Of a DNA stretch of 64,000 nt, positions 1 through 10,090 are shown piece by piece. The first letter of the stretch is position 1. Each line of letters begins with the position of its first letter. Origin of the DNA: Acidobacteriota bacterium. Its GTDB lineage: Bacteria > Acidobacteriota > Blastocatellia > RBC074. The DNA is taken from NCBI GenBank assembly GCA_016196035.1, contig JACPYM010000068.1:31509-95508 (forward strand), written 5' to 3'. The notes below the pieces were generated by a model that did not search any database, had not been told where the DNA came from, and saw only the letters and a list, made by a program, of their open reading frames with translations. Both the position numbers and the translations under genes were made by a program.

Positions 1-2
1 AT

Positions 3-788
3 CAGGCTGAAGTGTTGGTACTGTCCATCGAAGAGTTCGAGCCGCGCTTACCACCCCCCGGCGTACTGGCCGTAGCGCCGGCGCCGCTGGCGGCGGGGTT
101 TGTAAAGGAGCGGTTGAATTTGGCCCAAGCCGCTGCCAAGCGCTTGCAACAGGATTTTCCTGCGTGGCAAGTCAGTGCTGAAGCGGAAATGGGCGCAGTC
201 GCTCCGGCCCTGTTAAAGCGCGCCGCAGAATGGCCTGCCGATTTGCTCGTCGTGGGTTCGCACGGCCGTTCGGCGCTGGGACGTTTCGTTTTGGGCAGCG
301 TCTCGCAAAAGCTGGTCACGAACGCTCCCTGCGCAGTGCGTGTGGCGCGCGGACGCAGCGTTGATCCGGCCCTGCCCCTGCGCCTGCTCATCGGCCTGGA
401 TGGTTCGCCTGGCGCTGAGGCTGCGGTGCGCGCGGTGGCCGCACGCACTTGGCTGGCAGGCACCGAGGTGCGCCTGGTGGCTGCGATCAACGAAGTCATC
501 GAAGAAGTCATTGATTACTTGGACGCCGTACAACACCAAGGCTGGTCGTGGTTGCAGGACACGTTACAAGCGGCTGAGCAAACCTTGTTGGCGGCTGGCC
601 TGGACGTCTCGCCGCACTTGGTCAAAGGCGACCCTAAACACGTGCTGCTCACCGAAGCTGAGAAGTGGGATGCCGATTGTATCTTTGTCGGCGCCCGCAG
701 CCTGGGCCGGTTGGAACGCTTGCGGCTCGGCAGCGTTTCAGCCGCCGTGACAGCGCGCGCGCATTGTTCGGTGGAAGTCGTGCGCTGA
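3..788 (+). CDS. Tandem universal stress protein (5' end outside window)
   Basis: Two UspA domains in one cytoplasmic protein. The reading frame is open to the window edge, so the true start lies upstream; the GTG at position 12 falls inside the second strand of domain 1 and is not a credible start. Domain 1 ends near codon 114 with the ATP-loop pattern VVGSHGRSALGRFVLGS (G-2X-G-9X-G-S). Domain 2 starts at LRLLIGLDGSPGAEAAV and ends with FVGARSLGRLERLRLGSVS; its first loop residues (GAR instead of GSH) are degenerate, so domain 2 may bind nucleotide less well (inference). A strong hairpin terminator follows the stop. A single-domain relative lies at 20874-21371. Confidence 0.9.
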   Translation, partial: QAEVLVLSIEEFEPRLPPPGVLAVAPAPLAAGFVKERLNLAQAAAKRLQQDFPAWQVSAEAEMGAVAPALLKRAAEWPADLLVVGSHGRSALGRFVLGSVSQKLVTNAPCAVRVARGRSVDPALPLRLLIGLDGSPGAEAAVRAVAARTWLAGTEVRLVAAINEVIEEVIDYLDAVQHQGWSWLQDTLQAAEQTLLAAGLDVSPHLVKGDPKHVLLTEAEKWDADCIFVGARSLGRLERLRLGSVSAAVTARAHCSVEVVR

Positions 789-808
789 AAATCTGGCACT
801 TATGTATT

Positions 809-843
809 GGGTGGCGCGCGTTATTCACGCGCGCCACCCTTTT
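809..843 (+). terminator. Intrinsic terminator of the stress-protein gene
   Basis: A perfect 12-bp stem (GGGTGGCGCGCG / CGCGCGCCACCC) with a 7-nt loop TTATTCA is followed directly by TTTT, 20 nt after the stop codon. It also sits against the end of a minus-strand gene remnant (842-1000). Confidence 0.85.
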
Positions 844-1000
844 AGCGAATCGCCAGCGTTGTCGAGTTACTCGTCATCCCGCCGCGTGTCACCGTCATCG
901 GATGCAAGCCCGATGTGACACTCACGGGCAGCCTCACGTTGTGCTGAGAGGCAGCGCCGCAAAACTTCAGTTCAGCGCCCTGGGTATGTGCCGCTGCCCA
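842..1000 (-). pseudogene. Decayed 3' end of a secreted-protein gene
   Basis: Read on the minus strand, this gives about 52 codons ending in a TAA at 842-844. The residues run through LKFCGAASQHNVRLPVSV and SGLHPMTVTRGGMTSNSTT to a final LAIR. This resembles the end of an acidobacterial extracellular beta-domain protein, where a tail such as GGxTSNxxTLAIR is common (recalled family resemblance, not searched). Upstream the frame hits a stop and no start or signal peptide is present, so only the tail survives. It could be a chance ORF, but its Thr/Ser/Val-rich composition fits a beta-sandwich. Confidence 0.4.
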
Positions 1001-1071
1001 TCATCGTTTACGCGATCCGGTAAACATCAACGTGATTCATGCGTGCTGGACGTTTCATTGCTCAACGCGAT

Positions 1072-2397
1072 TCAACGGTACCAGCGGCGCGGGTGAATCG
1101 TCACCGGAAAATCCGGACGTGGCGGTTCATAGCCCCGCAAGAAGCCTTGCTCAAGGGGGAAATCGTCTTCGACCGGCGACACCCCATTGCTAAGCCAACG
1201 TTCCACCGTTTGAAGCGCTGTCAGCACTTGCGCCTGGCTAAAATTGCAATGGCCGCTGGGATTGTCCGTCCAGGCCGACGCCAGGTTGTAATTCTTCCCC
1301 ATTGCGTTCACGGTCTCGCGCAACACCCATTCATTGCTAGGTGCGACCGCATCGCGGACAGATTTCAACGTGAGTACCGGACGCAACAGCACGCCATCCG
1401 GCTCGAAGTTCCGTTCCAGATACTGGCGCGGCGCGCCGGTCGCAGCGTAAGTGCGGCAACTGGTGTTCATGGTTTCGAGCCAGACGTCAGCATCTACTCC
1501 CATCGTGCTCAGATACGCTTTTTCCGGATCCATCAACATGTAGTTGTGATCCAGGTTGTAACCGGTCGGGCCGCCCGCGCGGCGTTCGATCTCGGCTCGT
1601 CCGGCGGTGGCGTAATAAGCCAGATTGAATAAAGTGCCGCTATCATAGAATCCCTCTAGCGGCATGTGGTTGACCAACCGCACGAATTCCCAACGGCCCA
1701 GATTCGACGGGTCTTGCAATTGCGCCAGCAGCACGGGCATGACCTCGGTCTCGAAATTCAGATCATCGCGAACGTCGCCGACGCGACCCCACGCTTCGGG
1801 CCAACCAAAGGCCATGTCATACGCGACGGCAAAATTCAGCAAGACATCGCCTAGCCGCGTGGCGCCTGCCGTCGGGCCGCACATGCAAAGCGCGGCGTCA
1901 TAGGCGTCCGGGTGATGCTCTGCGCCTTCGAGCGCAATCAGCGAACCCATCGAAGCGCCCATCAGAATCGTGCGTTGCGGCACGCCAACTTGTTCACGGA
2001 AGAAATTGGTCAGCGCCAACGTATCTTCCATGCCCTGTTCGACCGCCCAGCCGTTCTCACGAAAGGCCGAGCCAGCCAGCGCGTAGCCGCGTTCCAACAA
2101 GTAAGTCTCCAGCTCCGGCACGCCCACGCCATCGCGTTCGGTCAGCGTCGCGTTCGCGGCGCGGTTTTCGGGCTGGCCCATGAAATCGCCTTTGATGCGA
2201 TAGATGTGGGCATAAACCACCAACGTGCCATTCCAATTCTCAGGCACACGGATGGCGTATGGTGCGCCATTCAACTCACCCTCGAGTTGCAGCGGCCCGG
2301 TCTGACTTTGGGCGAACGCAGCGCGCTGCCCAAGTGAGGCGGGTAACAACACCAGGGAAAGTGTGACGAAGCTCAGCAGCATAATCATGCGTTTCAT
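1072..2397 (-). CDS. Secreted alpha/beta hydrolase
   Basis: 441 aa with an N-terminal signal peptide (MKRM, a hydrophobic stretch, likely cleavage after AFAQ near residue 30). The nucleophile elbow GASMGS puts the catalytic Ser at about 149; Asp near 346 (SVRDAV) and His near 383 (SGHCNF) are the likely remaining triad members. The role is probably hydrolysis of an ester or amide outside the cytoplasm; the substrate cannot be read from sequence. The start is supported by GGAAGGAGG four bases upstream of the ATG. Transcription runs toward the gene remnant at 842-1000; there is no operon partner. Confidence 0.8.
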   Translation of the reverse strand: MKRMIMLLSFVTLSLVLLPASLGQRAAFAQSQTGPLQLEGELNGAPYAIRVPENWNGTLVVYAHIYRIKGDFMGQPENRAANATLTERDGVGVPELETYLLERGYALAGSAFRENGWAVEQGMEDTLALTNFFREQVGVPQRTILMGASMGSLIALEGAEHHPDAYDAALCMCGPTAGATRLGDVLLNFAVAYDMAFGWPEAWGRVGDVRDDLNFETEVMPVLLAQLQDPSNLGRWEFVRLVNHMPLEGFYDSGTLFNLAYYATAGRAEIERRAGGPTGYNLDHNYMLMDPEKAYLSTMGVDADVWLETMNTSCRTYAATGAPRQYLERNFEPDGVLLRPVLTLKSVRDAVAPSNEWVLRETVNAMGKNYNLASAWTDNPSGHCNFSQAQVLTALQTVERWLSNGVSPVEDDFPLEQGFLRGYEPPRPDFPVTIHPRRWYR

Positions 2398-2813
2398 AAT
2401 TCCTCCTTCCTAACAGGAATGCGGCAAAAAACTGCGCTATCTGAGGCTGGCTGAGCGGGTATCCAGCTTGCGGGAGCTTTTTGCCTATGTGGGAAAGCCT
2501 AGTTCATATCTCGCGCTTGAACAGCACCGTGGAAAGCACCATTCGAGTTTGCGCGCGTGCGTTACTCATTCCCGGCCAAGTGCGAGTTCTCCGATAAATC
2601 CAGCAATGGGCGTGCCGCACGTTAATCGGTGAATTTTACGTCAGGAAGAACCGTAATGCGGATTTTCAACAAGTTCGCGGGGAAGAATCTCTCAAGCAGA
2701 GCAAGGTCATGCAGCGCTGCCGGTGTTTACACTTGCTTCAACATCGCTTCGACTGTACTCGCTACAAACAGCGATCCTGCGTTGCTTTGACTGGATCACC
2801 TGCACGCGGCGCG
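2398..2813. other. Intergenic region, no gene seen
   Basis: 416 bases between the hydrolase start and the stop of the 2385-aa protein gene. It must hold the hydrolase promoter and the end of the giant-gene transcript, but I see no convincing -10/-35 pair, hairpin terminator or repeat. Confidence 0.5.
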
Positions 2814-5800
2814 CTAGCGCATAGCCACTGTCACCACATTCGCCGCCTGCCCTTCCACTTGCACCGTGAGATTCACTTCGCCACGTCCGGCTAGGCTGCG
2901 CGGCAACGGCCCAACATTAAGTTGATCCAGTCCGACCAAACCTTCGACTGGCCCAACAAAGACGACTGGCGCCTCGGTGCCACCGACTTTGGCTGACACC
3001 GCAGACAGCCCGCTGACATTGCGCACCCCCGTGCCGAACAAGACCAAATAAAGCGCCTCGCCTTCCGGTCCCAATGAGAGCGGTAGCGGCACAAAACGTT
3101 GCTGTGCCGTGTCGTAACTCGCCACTTGTTCATAGACTTGCGAACCATCGTTTCTGACACGCAAGGCAACTGCCGCCGCAACGCCTTGCCCATTGGCGTT
3201 GGCGGTGAAAAGGCCCGGGGCGACGGTAGCAATCTGAATGGCGCCAGTCGCGCTTATGCCATCGCCGCCGGTCAGCGTGACAGTCGCCGCACCGGTCGCC
3301 GTGCCGGCGGGGATTAGATAATTGACCTGTTGGGATGAAACGAAAAAGAGCGGCGCGAACCGTTCCGCGCTCAGGCGGTCACTTACGCGCACGTTTGTGC
3401 CTGCCAGTGTGAACGGCAGCGGCACGCTCGCGGCGGCTTGCGTGGCGACGGCCATACCTGTTCCAAAGGCGGCGACGATGGTTTCGGCAGCGAGCGGGTC
3501 GCCGCGATAGTTGGCGGCAGAGACTGTCGCGAGAGCGCGCGTTGCCAGAGTGTCCAGGCGCTGCGGCGTAAGCGCTGCCAACATCTGGCCCGAAAGCGCG
3601 CCGAAAGCGGCATCAGCAGCAAGGGGCACGTCTGAACTGATTGTAAAGCTGCCGCCGAATTGCCCGCCCGAGGCCGCGACGATCTCATCCACATAAGCGA
3701 GCAAGGTGTTGTTCGCCGGAATCCTTTCGCGCCCGCTACCACGCAAAGTGCCATCGGGCTGATAAATCTTGATTTCGACCTGCGCGGTTTGGGCGTTAGG
3801 GTTGAAGAGCGCGAATTGCGTAAACGATTCGAGGCGATTGTCCACGTGGCCCACGACGAAGTTAGTGCCGAGTTCGCTCGTCAGCGGGAACGCGGCGCGG
3901 AAGCTCTGCGCGTTGGTGGGATCGCTCAAACTGATTTCGCCGTACACGCCACTGAGGTTGCTCTCGATGACCAGCGCTCCAAAAAAGAAAGCATTCGGCC
4001 CAAGGTTGAAAAGCTGGCGCAAGGTGCGCTGGTATTGTTGCCCCGGCGTGAGCGTCAGATTGACTGGCGCGCCGAAACTCGCGCCCTCTTCTTCGATCAG
4101 GCGTAACCGGAGTGTAGCAGCGCTGGCCGTGGGATTGACCAAATTCACGGTCGTAGCGATTTCGCCAGGCAATTCCACGGCTGAAGGCGCATAGAGTTTT
4201 GTGGGCGTGGGATCGCCTGGCAACAACGGCCGGGCGTTGAATGCGAGCAACTCATTGCTGGATTCATGCAGCACCGTCGCGCACATCTCGTGATCGCCGC
4301 GGATGACCAGATAGCCATTGAACGGCGCGCTGATGTCTAGGAAGAGGTCTTGCAATCTGCCCGTCAAAACAGCTTTCGGCGCAAGCGTCGTTTCGCGCAC
4401 GCCCACTTGCGCACCGGCGGTGTTGCGCAGTTCGAGCGTCAGGTTGTTGTAAAACTTCGTCGTGTTCGCCAGATAAATTTCCGTCGTCCACGTCGCGTCG
4501 TAAACCAGATTGGTCAACAACTGCGAACCTGAAGCCGCGCCCTCCAAGCGGAAAGCATCCAGCCGATTGCCCTGGCCGGGCATTTGCCAAACGGCGACAG
4601 CTTTCTGATTCGACCAGATTTGCACCCAGCCGCTGCTGACAGGTTGCATCAGCCGGAAGAGTTCCGTGGGTGTGCGCGTCAACGTTTGCCCTGCCGCCAG
4701 CGTGATGGTGGCCGTATTGCCGAGCGGCTGCCCTTGCTCGTCAAAGGCGCGCAGTGTCAGCGACGCCAACGCGGTTCCTTGATTGTTCAGATACAGCGGC
4801 GCGCTGAAGTTGGCCTCGTCGCGCAGCAACGGCGCGTTGAGCACTTTGTTGGCGAAGGGGCCAAACGCGCCCAGCGTATACCTTGGCGCGAGCGACGTGA
4901 CGCGCGCCGTCGCGGTCTTTTGCGCCGTGTTGAGCGTGGTCGGATATGCTTCGAGTTGGCCGGTCGCGGGGTCGAAGGCGATAACTTTGAGATTGGCTTC
5001 AATCAGGTTTGGGTCGTCCGGCAAATCGGCGGCGCTATATTGGAAGGTGAGGTCGGCGACAAAACTGCCGTCGTTGGGGATGGCCGGAGCGAATAGCCAG
5101 ACCGTGTTGACGCCCGTGAAATCGCGGAAGAGCGCGGCAGTGTCCGGCGCGGTTTGGGTTTGCCGCCGAACCTCGCTGGGATTTTGTTCCAAGGTAATGA
5201 ACTCAATTGATTCCGCAATATCGCGGGCCGCGCGTGCGCCGTTAATCACGCGTGGCGCGGTGTTGCGCTGCGTTTGAATCGTCACGCCGAGGTCATTGAC
5301 GACCTGTTGTGTAATTCCGGGCGGTATGGGTATGGGTTCGGCCAGTTTGAATAAGTTGAACTCTACTTCCTCGGAAAAGGTCTCAGCGGGCACGTGCGCA
5401 TCATTCACCAAATAAAACCTCAGCCGTAAATTTGTCGTTAAGTAGGGGATGTCAACCGGAAATTCAAAAGTTTCCAGCCCGGAAACTTGCAATTGGCGCA
5501 GAACCCCGAGCGGCTTTTCACCGCCATAGGCTCCCAGTACTTTGAACGACACCCGGGCTTCGATGCGGTTCGTGCCAGAGCGCGCGGCGTTGTAGGCCAG
5601 TTTGAAGCGAAACCTTTCGCTCCTCCCAACCAGCAGGTAGTAAGTCTGTTTGGGAAATTGGTTGGCATCGGGCACGATCCGCACCAAATCAACTGGAATG
5701 ACAATAGGAGGAACCAGCACTTTCCTTCCATTGGGGAATTCGATCATCAGCGTCAGTAAAATTTGATCGTTACGGCTCACCAACAACGGCATTACTGCGC

Positions 5801-8800
5801 TGAAAATGTCCGGGATCAGCAATTTGCCTGGGGTCGTGCTGATTTCACCCGTCACCAGTGATCTGCTGGCCCCAACAAGTTGGCCGTTTTTCTGGGCCAA
5901 TTGCAAAAACAAGCCGACTGTAGCGCCCTTGTATTCATCGCCTAACTCCTGCCTGGTTCTGATGGCTAAGGTTTCCGAACTCTCCAACGCAACTTGATCG
6001 CGCAGCGGATACCCTGCCAAAAACACGGGGATGGCGCCGAAGGGCGTAAACACGCCCGGGCTGCGATTGTGTTTGCCGAACTCAAGGCTGAGCGTTCCCA
6101 CCGGATAGGTCAGCGCCTCTTGATCGAGCACGGCGTCTTTGGAATCGAGCAGTTTCGTTTCGAGCTTCAACCCGCTGGCATTGCCTGGCACATTGATGGT
6201 CAAGCTCAAATTGGTTTTGGTTTGCGGCCCTGAGGTGGTTTGCGCGACCGCCGTGCGGGTGGGATTGCCCAACGATGTTTGGCCGTTGTCAGCCAGGCTG
6301 AAGGCCTGCAACGTGAGGTTACCGCCATGTGAATCGCTGATGAGTTGATAGCGCAGGTCGCACTCAAACTTGATCGTCGTGTTCGGCTTCAACTGCGCTT
6401 GATCGGCGGGGACGCCGTCAATGCGCGGATTGAGAAATTCAACCGAGTTACTACAGTTCGCGCTATTGACCGGATAAACAATCTCCTGGCTGCGTTTGAA
6501 GACATTGCGGCTTTCGTCAATCAGCAGGGCCTGCAGCTTCAACGCGCAAGAGTCGGAACGCAGCGCAAGACTCGCGCCGGGAATGCGCGATTCAATGCTG
6601 GGCGGCGTAGTCGGCAACGGCAAGACTCGACCCAAGGGCACGAATTCTGACGAACCCATGAGATTGCCGTTTTGATCAAAGAGCCGTAAGACCAGTTCCG
6701 CATTTTTCTTTGATTGCAGCAGGTAAGTCACGTTCGCTTTGAACAACTTGGCCTTCAGTTCATCAGGCGAGTAAGCGGCAATGGGCGGCTCGTAGCTGGT
6801 GATCGTCAGCACGTCGGAGCAACTTGGCGCCGCCACTTCGGCAGAAAAACTGTTTTCCAATGGGCAGCCGACCGTCAGCTTCACACTGACCTGCGCGGGG
6901 CTGCTGCCGGGCGTAGTGGTCGAAAGCGTGAGCGTGCCGTCATACACATCCGACCATAAGGCGCTGATGTCCACTGCCGCCGCAAGCGTGGCGCTCTGAC
7001 CGGCATTCAACGAACCGGACGGCGGATTGACGCTCAACCAATTGCCACCAGCGGCGGTGCTGGCTGTCGCTTGCCAATTGACGGTGCTGCTGCCGATGTT
7101 GCTCAACGTGAAGGTCTGGGCCGCCGGATTCGCTTGACCCACCGTGCCGCTGAAGCTCAGCGACTCCAGGTTCACGCTCAATTGCTTGCCCGCCGCGACT
7201 GACAGGCAGGCGGAAAACTCCGAGGTATTGCCCGCCGGATCGGTGGCGGTCGCGGTGACATTCTGCCCGGCAGGCACCGTGAACGTGGCTTTGCCTTGTC
7301 CATCGGTGGTGACTGAGATGGCCTGTAAAAACCGCTCGCCTTCGCCATAACCGGTGAGATCGCAAGCGGTGTTCGCGAAAAATTCGATGGTGTAGGTCGT
7401 GTTCGGTTTGCTATCGAGCGTGCCTGTGGCTGATCCGTTTGGATTGGCGCTCAAGACCGGATAGTTCTGTAACTCGTTTGCACCGGTATCGGTGTCCCCC
7501 GCATCATTCGGCGTGACGCTCAAAGGCATCAGATCAATGCCCAAATCGTAATTCGAGAAAATCGAATTGCGGAGTATTTTGTTACCGATGCCTGTATCAA
7601 TTTCTACCCCGATACCATATTTACCGCTTACCGATGCGCTTGTAATCAAATTCCCAGCCCCGTCCGCCGTTCCGCCGATTGTGTTATTACTCGTCTCGAG
7701 CAAGACAGCTCGGTTTCCGCTCCAGAATAGCTTGGCGCTAGTTACGTCGGTATTAACATAGTTGCCTTGAATCTGATTCCCATTGCCAGCCGAAACCCAG
7801 ACGGCCAGCCCTTTCATCGAGAGAAGATTACAAGGGCCTGCACAGCGTCCGGCGATAGTTCCATTGATCCCGCCAATGACATTGTTCGCGGAATATATCT
7901 TGATGGCATTGCGATAGCCCTGTTCTGGAATCTGATTTTGACCATTGCTGTCTGTGCCGAAGTAATTGCCGAGCACTTTGTTTTCACCACCGCCAAGTTC
8001 AATCGCCTGTCCTGAGTCGGTATCAGGATTATTGCCGGCGGCAAAATAATTCCGCGCCGCCGCCGTCATCCCACCGATAGTCAGGTTCTTGCCCGCCACA
8101 CGGATGTATTTGCCGCCGCGCGTGAGTTTGGCTTGCGTGCCTGTTATATCCAGTCCGAAAAAATTCCCTTCAATGGTGTGCCCATTGCCGAGCACATTGA
8201 TTACTCCATCAAGACTCTGAATGTCGTGATAGCCGTAAAAAGCAAACCCGCGCACGAGGCAATTGGTTGCCGAAGACCCCAGCGCGATAACTCCTGAGCC
8301 AGCCGTGCCACCACCATCCAGCGTTACGCCGCCTGACGCCGCCGCATCAATGGTCACGGTCTCAGTCACTGTTTTCAGCTTGAATTTATCGAGTTGCCTG
8401 ATGCTGCTGCTGAAATTGATGAGGTCTGCCCCCGCGCTGGCATTGGCTTCCTCAATCGCAGCGGGCAAGGTGCAACCGCCGCCGCTGCTGGCGGCAATGG
8501 CGCAAACGCCATCGCCAGGATTGGCGTCAGATGAAAGCAAGGTTGAGTTCACGGTGAAGGTGCGCAGCGGCGCTGAAGTAGCAAACACGAGCGCATTCGG
8601 CCCGCCTTGCGTGAGCAGCACCAAATCACTCAGTCCATCGGCATTGAGCCGCATGGGCAACGCCGCGACGGGTTGACCAGCGGTTTCCAACGCAATGGGA
8701 GTCTGGGGAATAGCTGGGACAACGCTCTCCACTCTCTTTTGCGCTTCACCACTCAGCGCCTCGCCCAGCACGATTTCAAGCGGCTGTTGCGGACGCAACA

Positions 8801-9971
8801 CCAACAAGTCATCCACCTGACGGCTCGACACGTGCGCGCGTATGAGTTGCGTTTTGGCGAACCCGAACGCAGCAGCAGCCTCACGAGCGCTGCCGGCTTG
8901 TATTTGCCCCGTCAACCTTCCCCACTGTTGGTTGTCTGCCTGGTCTTGCGGCGTGACCAAAGAGACGGTTCCCGCCGCATCCAGCAAGGCAATGTCTTGC
9001 GCCCCGCCGCCCGCAAAATCGCCCAGCGCCAGCGCCTCGATGTTGTAGTGGAAGCGTTGGTGTTGAATCCGGGCAGGCGGCGCAACAGAATCCTTTCCGC
9101 CGTCGAGTGGTAATTGCCGGTCGCGTCCGTGAACAATCAGCAATTCATTCCCAGCGGCGATGGCTAAGTCATAGGGATAATCTTCATCCAATTGGCCGAG
9201 ACCGAACGCAGTGGCGGGCGCGGGCAACACGAGCGCTTCGGGCTGGCGTTGCAACGCGCCTTGCGGGCCTTCAAAAATCAGCGCGCGCGCACCAGTCTCA
9301 CTTGTGACGCCCACCACCACGTCAGCCAAGCCATCCGCCCGGTTGATTTCGCCCGCGAGCAAGGCTGTCACCGCGCCAGACAGCTTCACGCTTTGCACCT
9401 CGGCAAACTCACCAGCGCCATTACCCGCCAGCCAATGCAACTCCTGGCTGCCAAGCGCGGCCACGACAACATCCTGATGCCCATCGGCATTGAAATCGCC
9501 CGCGCCGATGAAATCCGGCTGTTCCGGTAATTCAAAAACCCGCCCGGGCGCCAGAAAAGGCGCAGCGGTGAAGGTGCCAGCCGCCTTGCGTTGCGCGGCT
9601 TCGGGCGTATGCGGCCAAAGCGCATCCACATTGCCGCGTTGCAAACTGAGCAAGCCATGACCCGCCACCGCGTAACCGCTGACCAAATCAGGCACGCCGT
9701 CTTCATCAAAATCGCCAGCGGCCAACGCCAGCGGGCGAGCCGCGTCAGCCGCCAAGCGCGCCTGCCAAGCGGAATCGTCCGGCCCGTCGCGCGCCACTTG
9801 CAGATTGATCCAGGGGTAGCCTGGGCTGCGCGGGTTCGCTGGTTGATTCAAATGCGTAGTAGATGCGCTGACAGGTTGACTGGCAGCCATGAAACCGCGT
9901 TTGAAATTTGCAGCTTGTAAGAAGAAACAAAAGCCGATCGTAGTAATGATAAAGATCGTGATGCGTTTCAT
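2814..9971 (-). CDS. Giant secreted FG-GAP / beta-helix / TIGR03437 protein
   Basis: 2385 aa from the MKR start at 9971; an upstream extension in the frame lacks a ribosome site, whereas GGGGAG precedes this ATG. Order: signal peptide (1-25); FG-GAP/VCBS-like repeats such as GDFDEDGVPDLVSG and GDFNADGHQDVVV (about 70-470); a CSLREAI-like segment (DGVC...GGGCTLPAAIEEAN, about 475-515); a right-handed beta-helix with NTIGGTADGAGN and NKILRNSIFSNYDLGIDL (about 520-840); a BACON-like domain (about 935-1030); a long beta-rich stretch; four tandem DUF5719-like repeats (about 1705-2137); and the TIGR03437 domain (about 2146-2385). Probably cell-surface or secreted. It is the last gene of a three-gene tandem (120-bp gap upstream). 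Function unknown; polysaccharide binding or adhesion would fit. Confidence 0.85.
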   Translation of the reverse strand: MKRITIFIITTIGFCFFLQAANFKRGFMAASQPVSASTTHLNQPANPRSPGYPWINLQVARDGPDDSAWQARLAADAARPLALAAGDFDEDGVPDLVSGYAVAGHGLLSLQRGNVDALWPHTPEAAQRKAAGTFTAAPFLAPGRVFELPEQPDFIGAGDFNADGHQDVVVAALGSQELHWLAGNGAGEFAEVQSVKLSGAVTALLAGEINRADGLADVVVGVTSETGARALIFEGPQGALQRQPEALVLPAPATAFGLGQLDEDYPYDLAIAAGNELLIVHGRDRQLPLDGGKDSVAPPARIQHQRFHYNIEALALGDFAGGGAQDIALLDAAGTVSLVTPQDQADNQQWGRLTGQIQAGSAREAAAAFGFAKTQLIRAHVSSRQVDDLLVLRPQQPLEIVLGEALSGEAQKRVESVVPAIPQTPIALETAGQPVAALPMRLNADGLSDLVLLTQGGPNALVFATSAPLRTFTVNSTLLSSDANPGDGVCAIAASSGGGCTLPAAIEEANASAGADLINFSSSIRQLDKFKLKTVTETVTIDAAASGGVTLDGGGTAGSGVIALGSSATNCLVRGFAFYGYHDIQSLDGVINVLGNGHTIEGNFFGLDITGTQAKLTRGGKYIRVAGKNLTIGGMTAAARNYFAAGNNPDTDSGQAIELGGGENKVLGNYFGTDSNGQNQIPEQGYRNAIKIYSANNVIGGINGTIAGRCAGPCNLLSMKGLAVWVSAGNGNQIQGNYVNTDVTSAKLFWSGNRAVLLETSNNTIGGTADGAGNLITSASVSGKYGIGVEIDTGIGNKILRNSIFSNYDLGIDLMPLSVTPNDAGDTDTGANELQNYPVLSANPNGSATGTLDSKPNTTYTIEFFANTACDLTGYGEGERFLQAISVTTDGQGKATFTVPAGQNVTATATDPAGNTSEFSACLSVAAGKQLSVNLESLSFSGTVGQANPAAQTFTLSNIGSSTVNWQATASTAAGGNWLSVNPPSGSLNAGQSATLAAAVDISALWSDVYDGTLTLSTTTPGSSPAQVSVKLTVGCPLENSFSAEVAAPSCSDVLTITSYEPPIAAYSPDELKAKLFKANVTYLLQSKKNAELVLRLFDQNGNLMGSSEFVPLGRVLPLPTTPPSIESRIPGASLALRSDSCALKLQALLIDESRNVFKRSQEIVYPVNSANCSNSVEFLNPRIDGVPADQAQLKPNTTIKFECDLRYQLISDSHGGNLTLQAFSLADNGQTSLGNPTRTAVAQTTSGPQTKTNLSLTINVPGNASGLKLETKLLDSKDAVLDQEALTYPVGTLSLEFGKHNRSPGVFTPFGAIPVFLAGYPLRDQVALESSETLAIRTRQELGDEYKGATVGLFLQLAQKNGQLVGASRSLVTGEISTTPGKLLIPDIFSAVMPLLVSRNDQILLTLMIEFPNGRKVLVPPIVIPVDLVRIVPDANQFPKQTYYLLVGRSERFRFKLAYNAARSGTNRIEARVSFKVLGAYGGEKPLGVLRQLQVSGLETFEFPVDIPYLTTNLRLRFYLVNDAHVPAETFSEEVEFNLFKLAEPIPIPPGITQQVVNDLGVTIQTQRNTAPRVINGARAARDIAESIEFITLEQNPSEVRRQTQTAPDTAALFRDFTGVNTVWLFAPAIPNDGSFVADLTFQYSAADLPDDPNLIEANLKVIAFDPATGQLEAYPTTLNTAQKTATARVTSLAPRYTLGAFGPFANKVLNAPLLRDEANFSAPLYLNNQGTALASLTLRAFDEQGQPLGNTATITLAAGQTLTRTPTELFRLMQPVSSGWVQIWSNQKAVAVWQMPGQGNRLDAFRLEGAASGSQLLTNLVYDATWTTEIYLANTTKFYNNLTLELRNTAGAQVGVRETTLAPKAVLTGRLQDLFLDISAPFNGYLVIRGDHEMCATVLHESSNELLAFNARPLLPGDPTPTKLYAPSAVELPGEIATTVNLVNPTASAATLRLRLIEEEGASFGAPVNLTLTPGQQYQRTLRQLFNLGPNAFFFGALVIESNLSGVYGEISLSDPTNAQSFRAAFPLTSELGTNFVVGHVDNRLESFTQFALFNPNAQTAQVEIKIYQPDGTLRGSGRERIPANNTLLAYVDEIVAASGGQFGGSFTISSDVPLAADAAFGALSGQMLAALTPQRLDTLATRALATVSAANYRGDPLAAETIVAAFGTGMAVATQAAASVPLPFTLAGTNVRVSDRLSAERFAPLFFVSSQQVNYLIPAGTATGAATVTLTGGDGISATGAIQIATVAPGLFTANANGQGVAAAVALRVRNDGSQVYEQVASYDTAQQRFVPLPLSLGPEGEALYLVLFGTGVRNVSGLSAVSAKVGGTEAPVVFVGPVEGLVGLDQLNVGPLPRSLAGRGEVNLTVQVEGQAANVVTVAMR

Positions 9972-10090
9972 AACTCCCCTGCTTTCTGAGAAAGAACGAT
10001 TTGATTGAAACCTGAAGGGTGTTTGCCAACGGCCCGTCAACGACAGGGAGTCAGACAAGCGCGCCTGCTAGCCTGACTCCCTTGCCTGAG

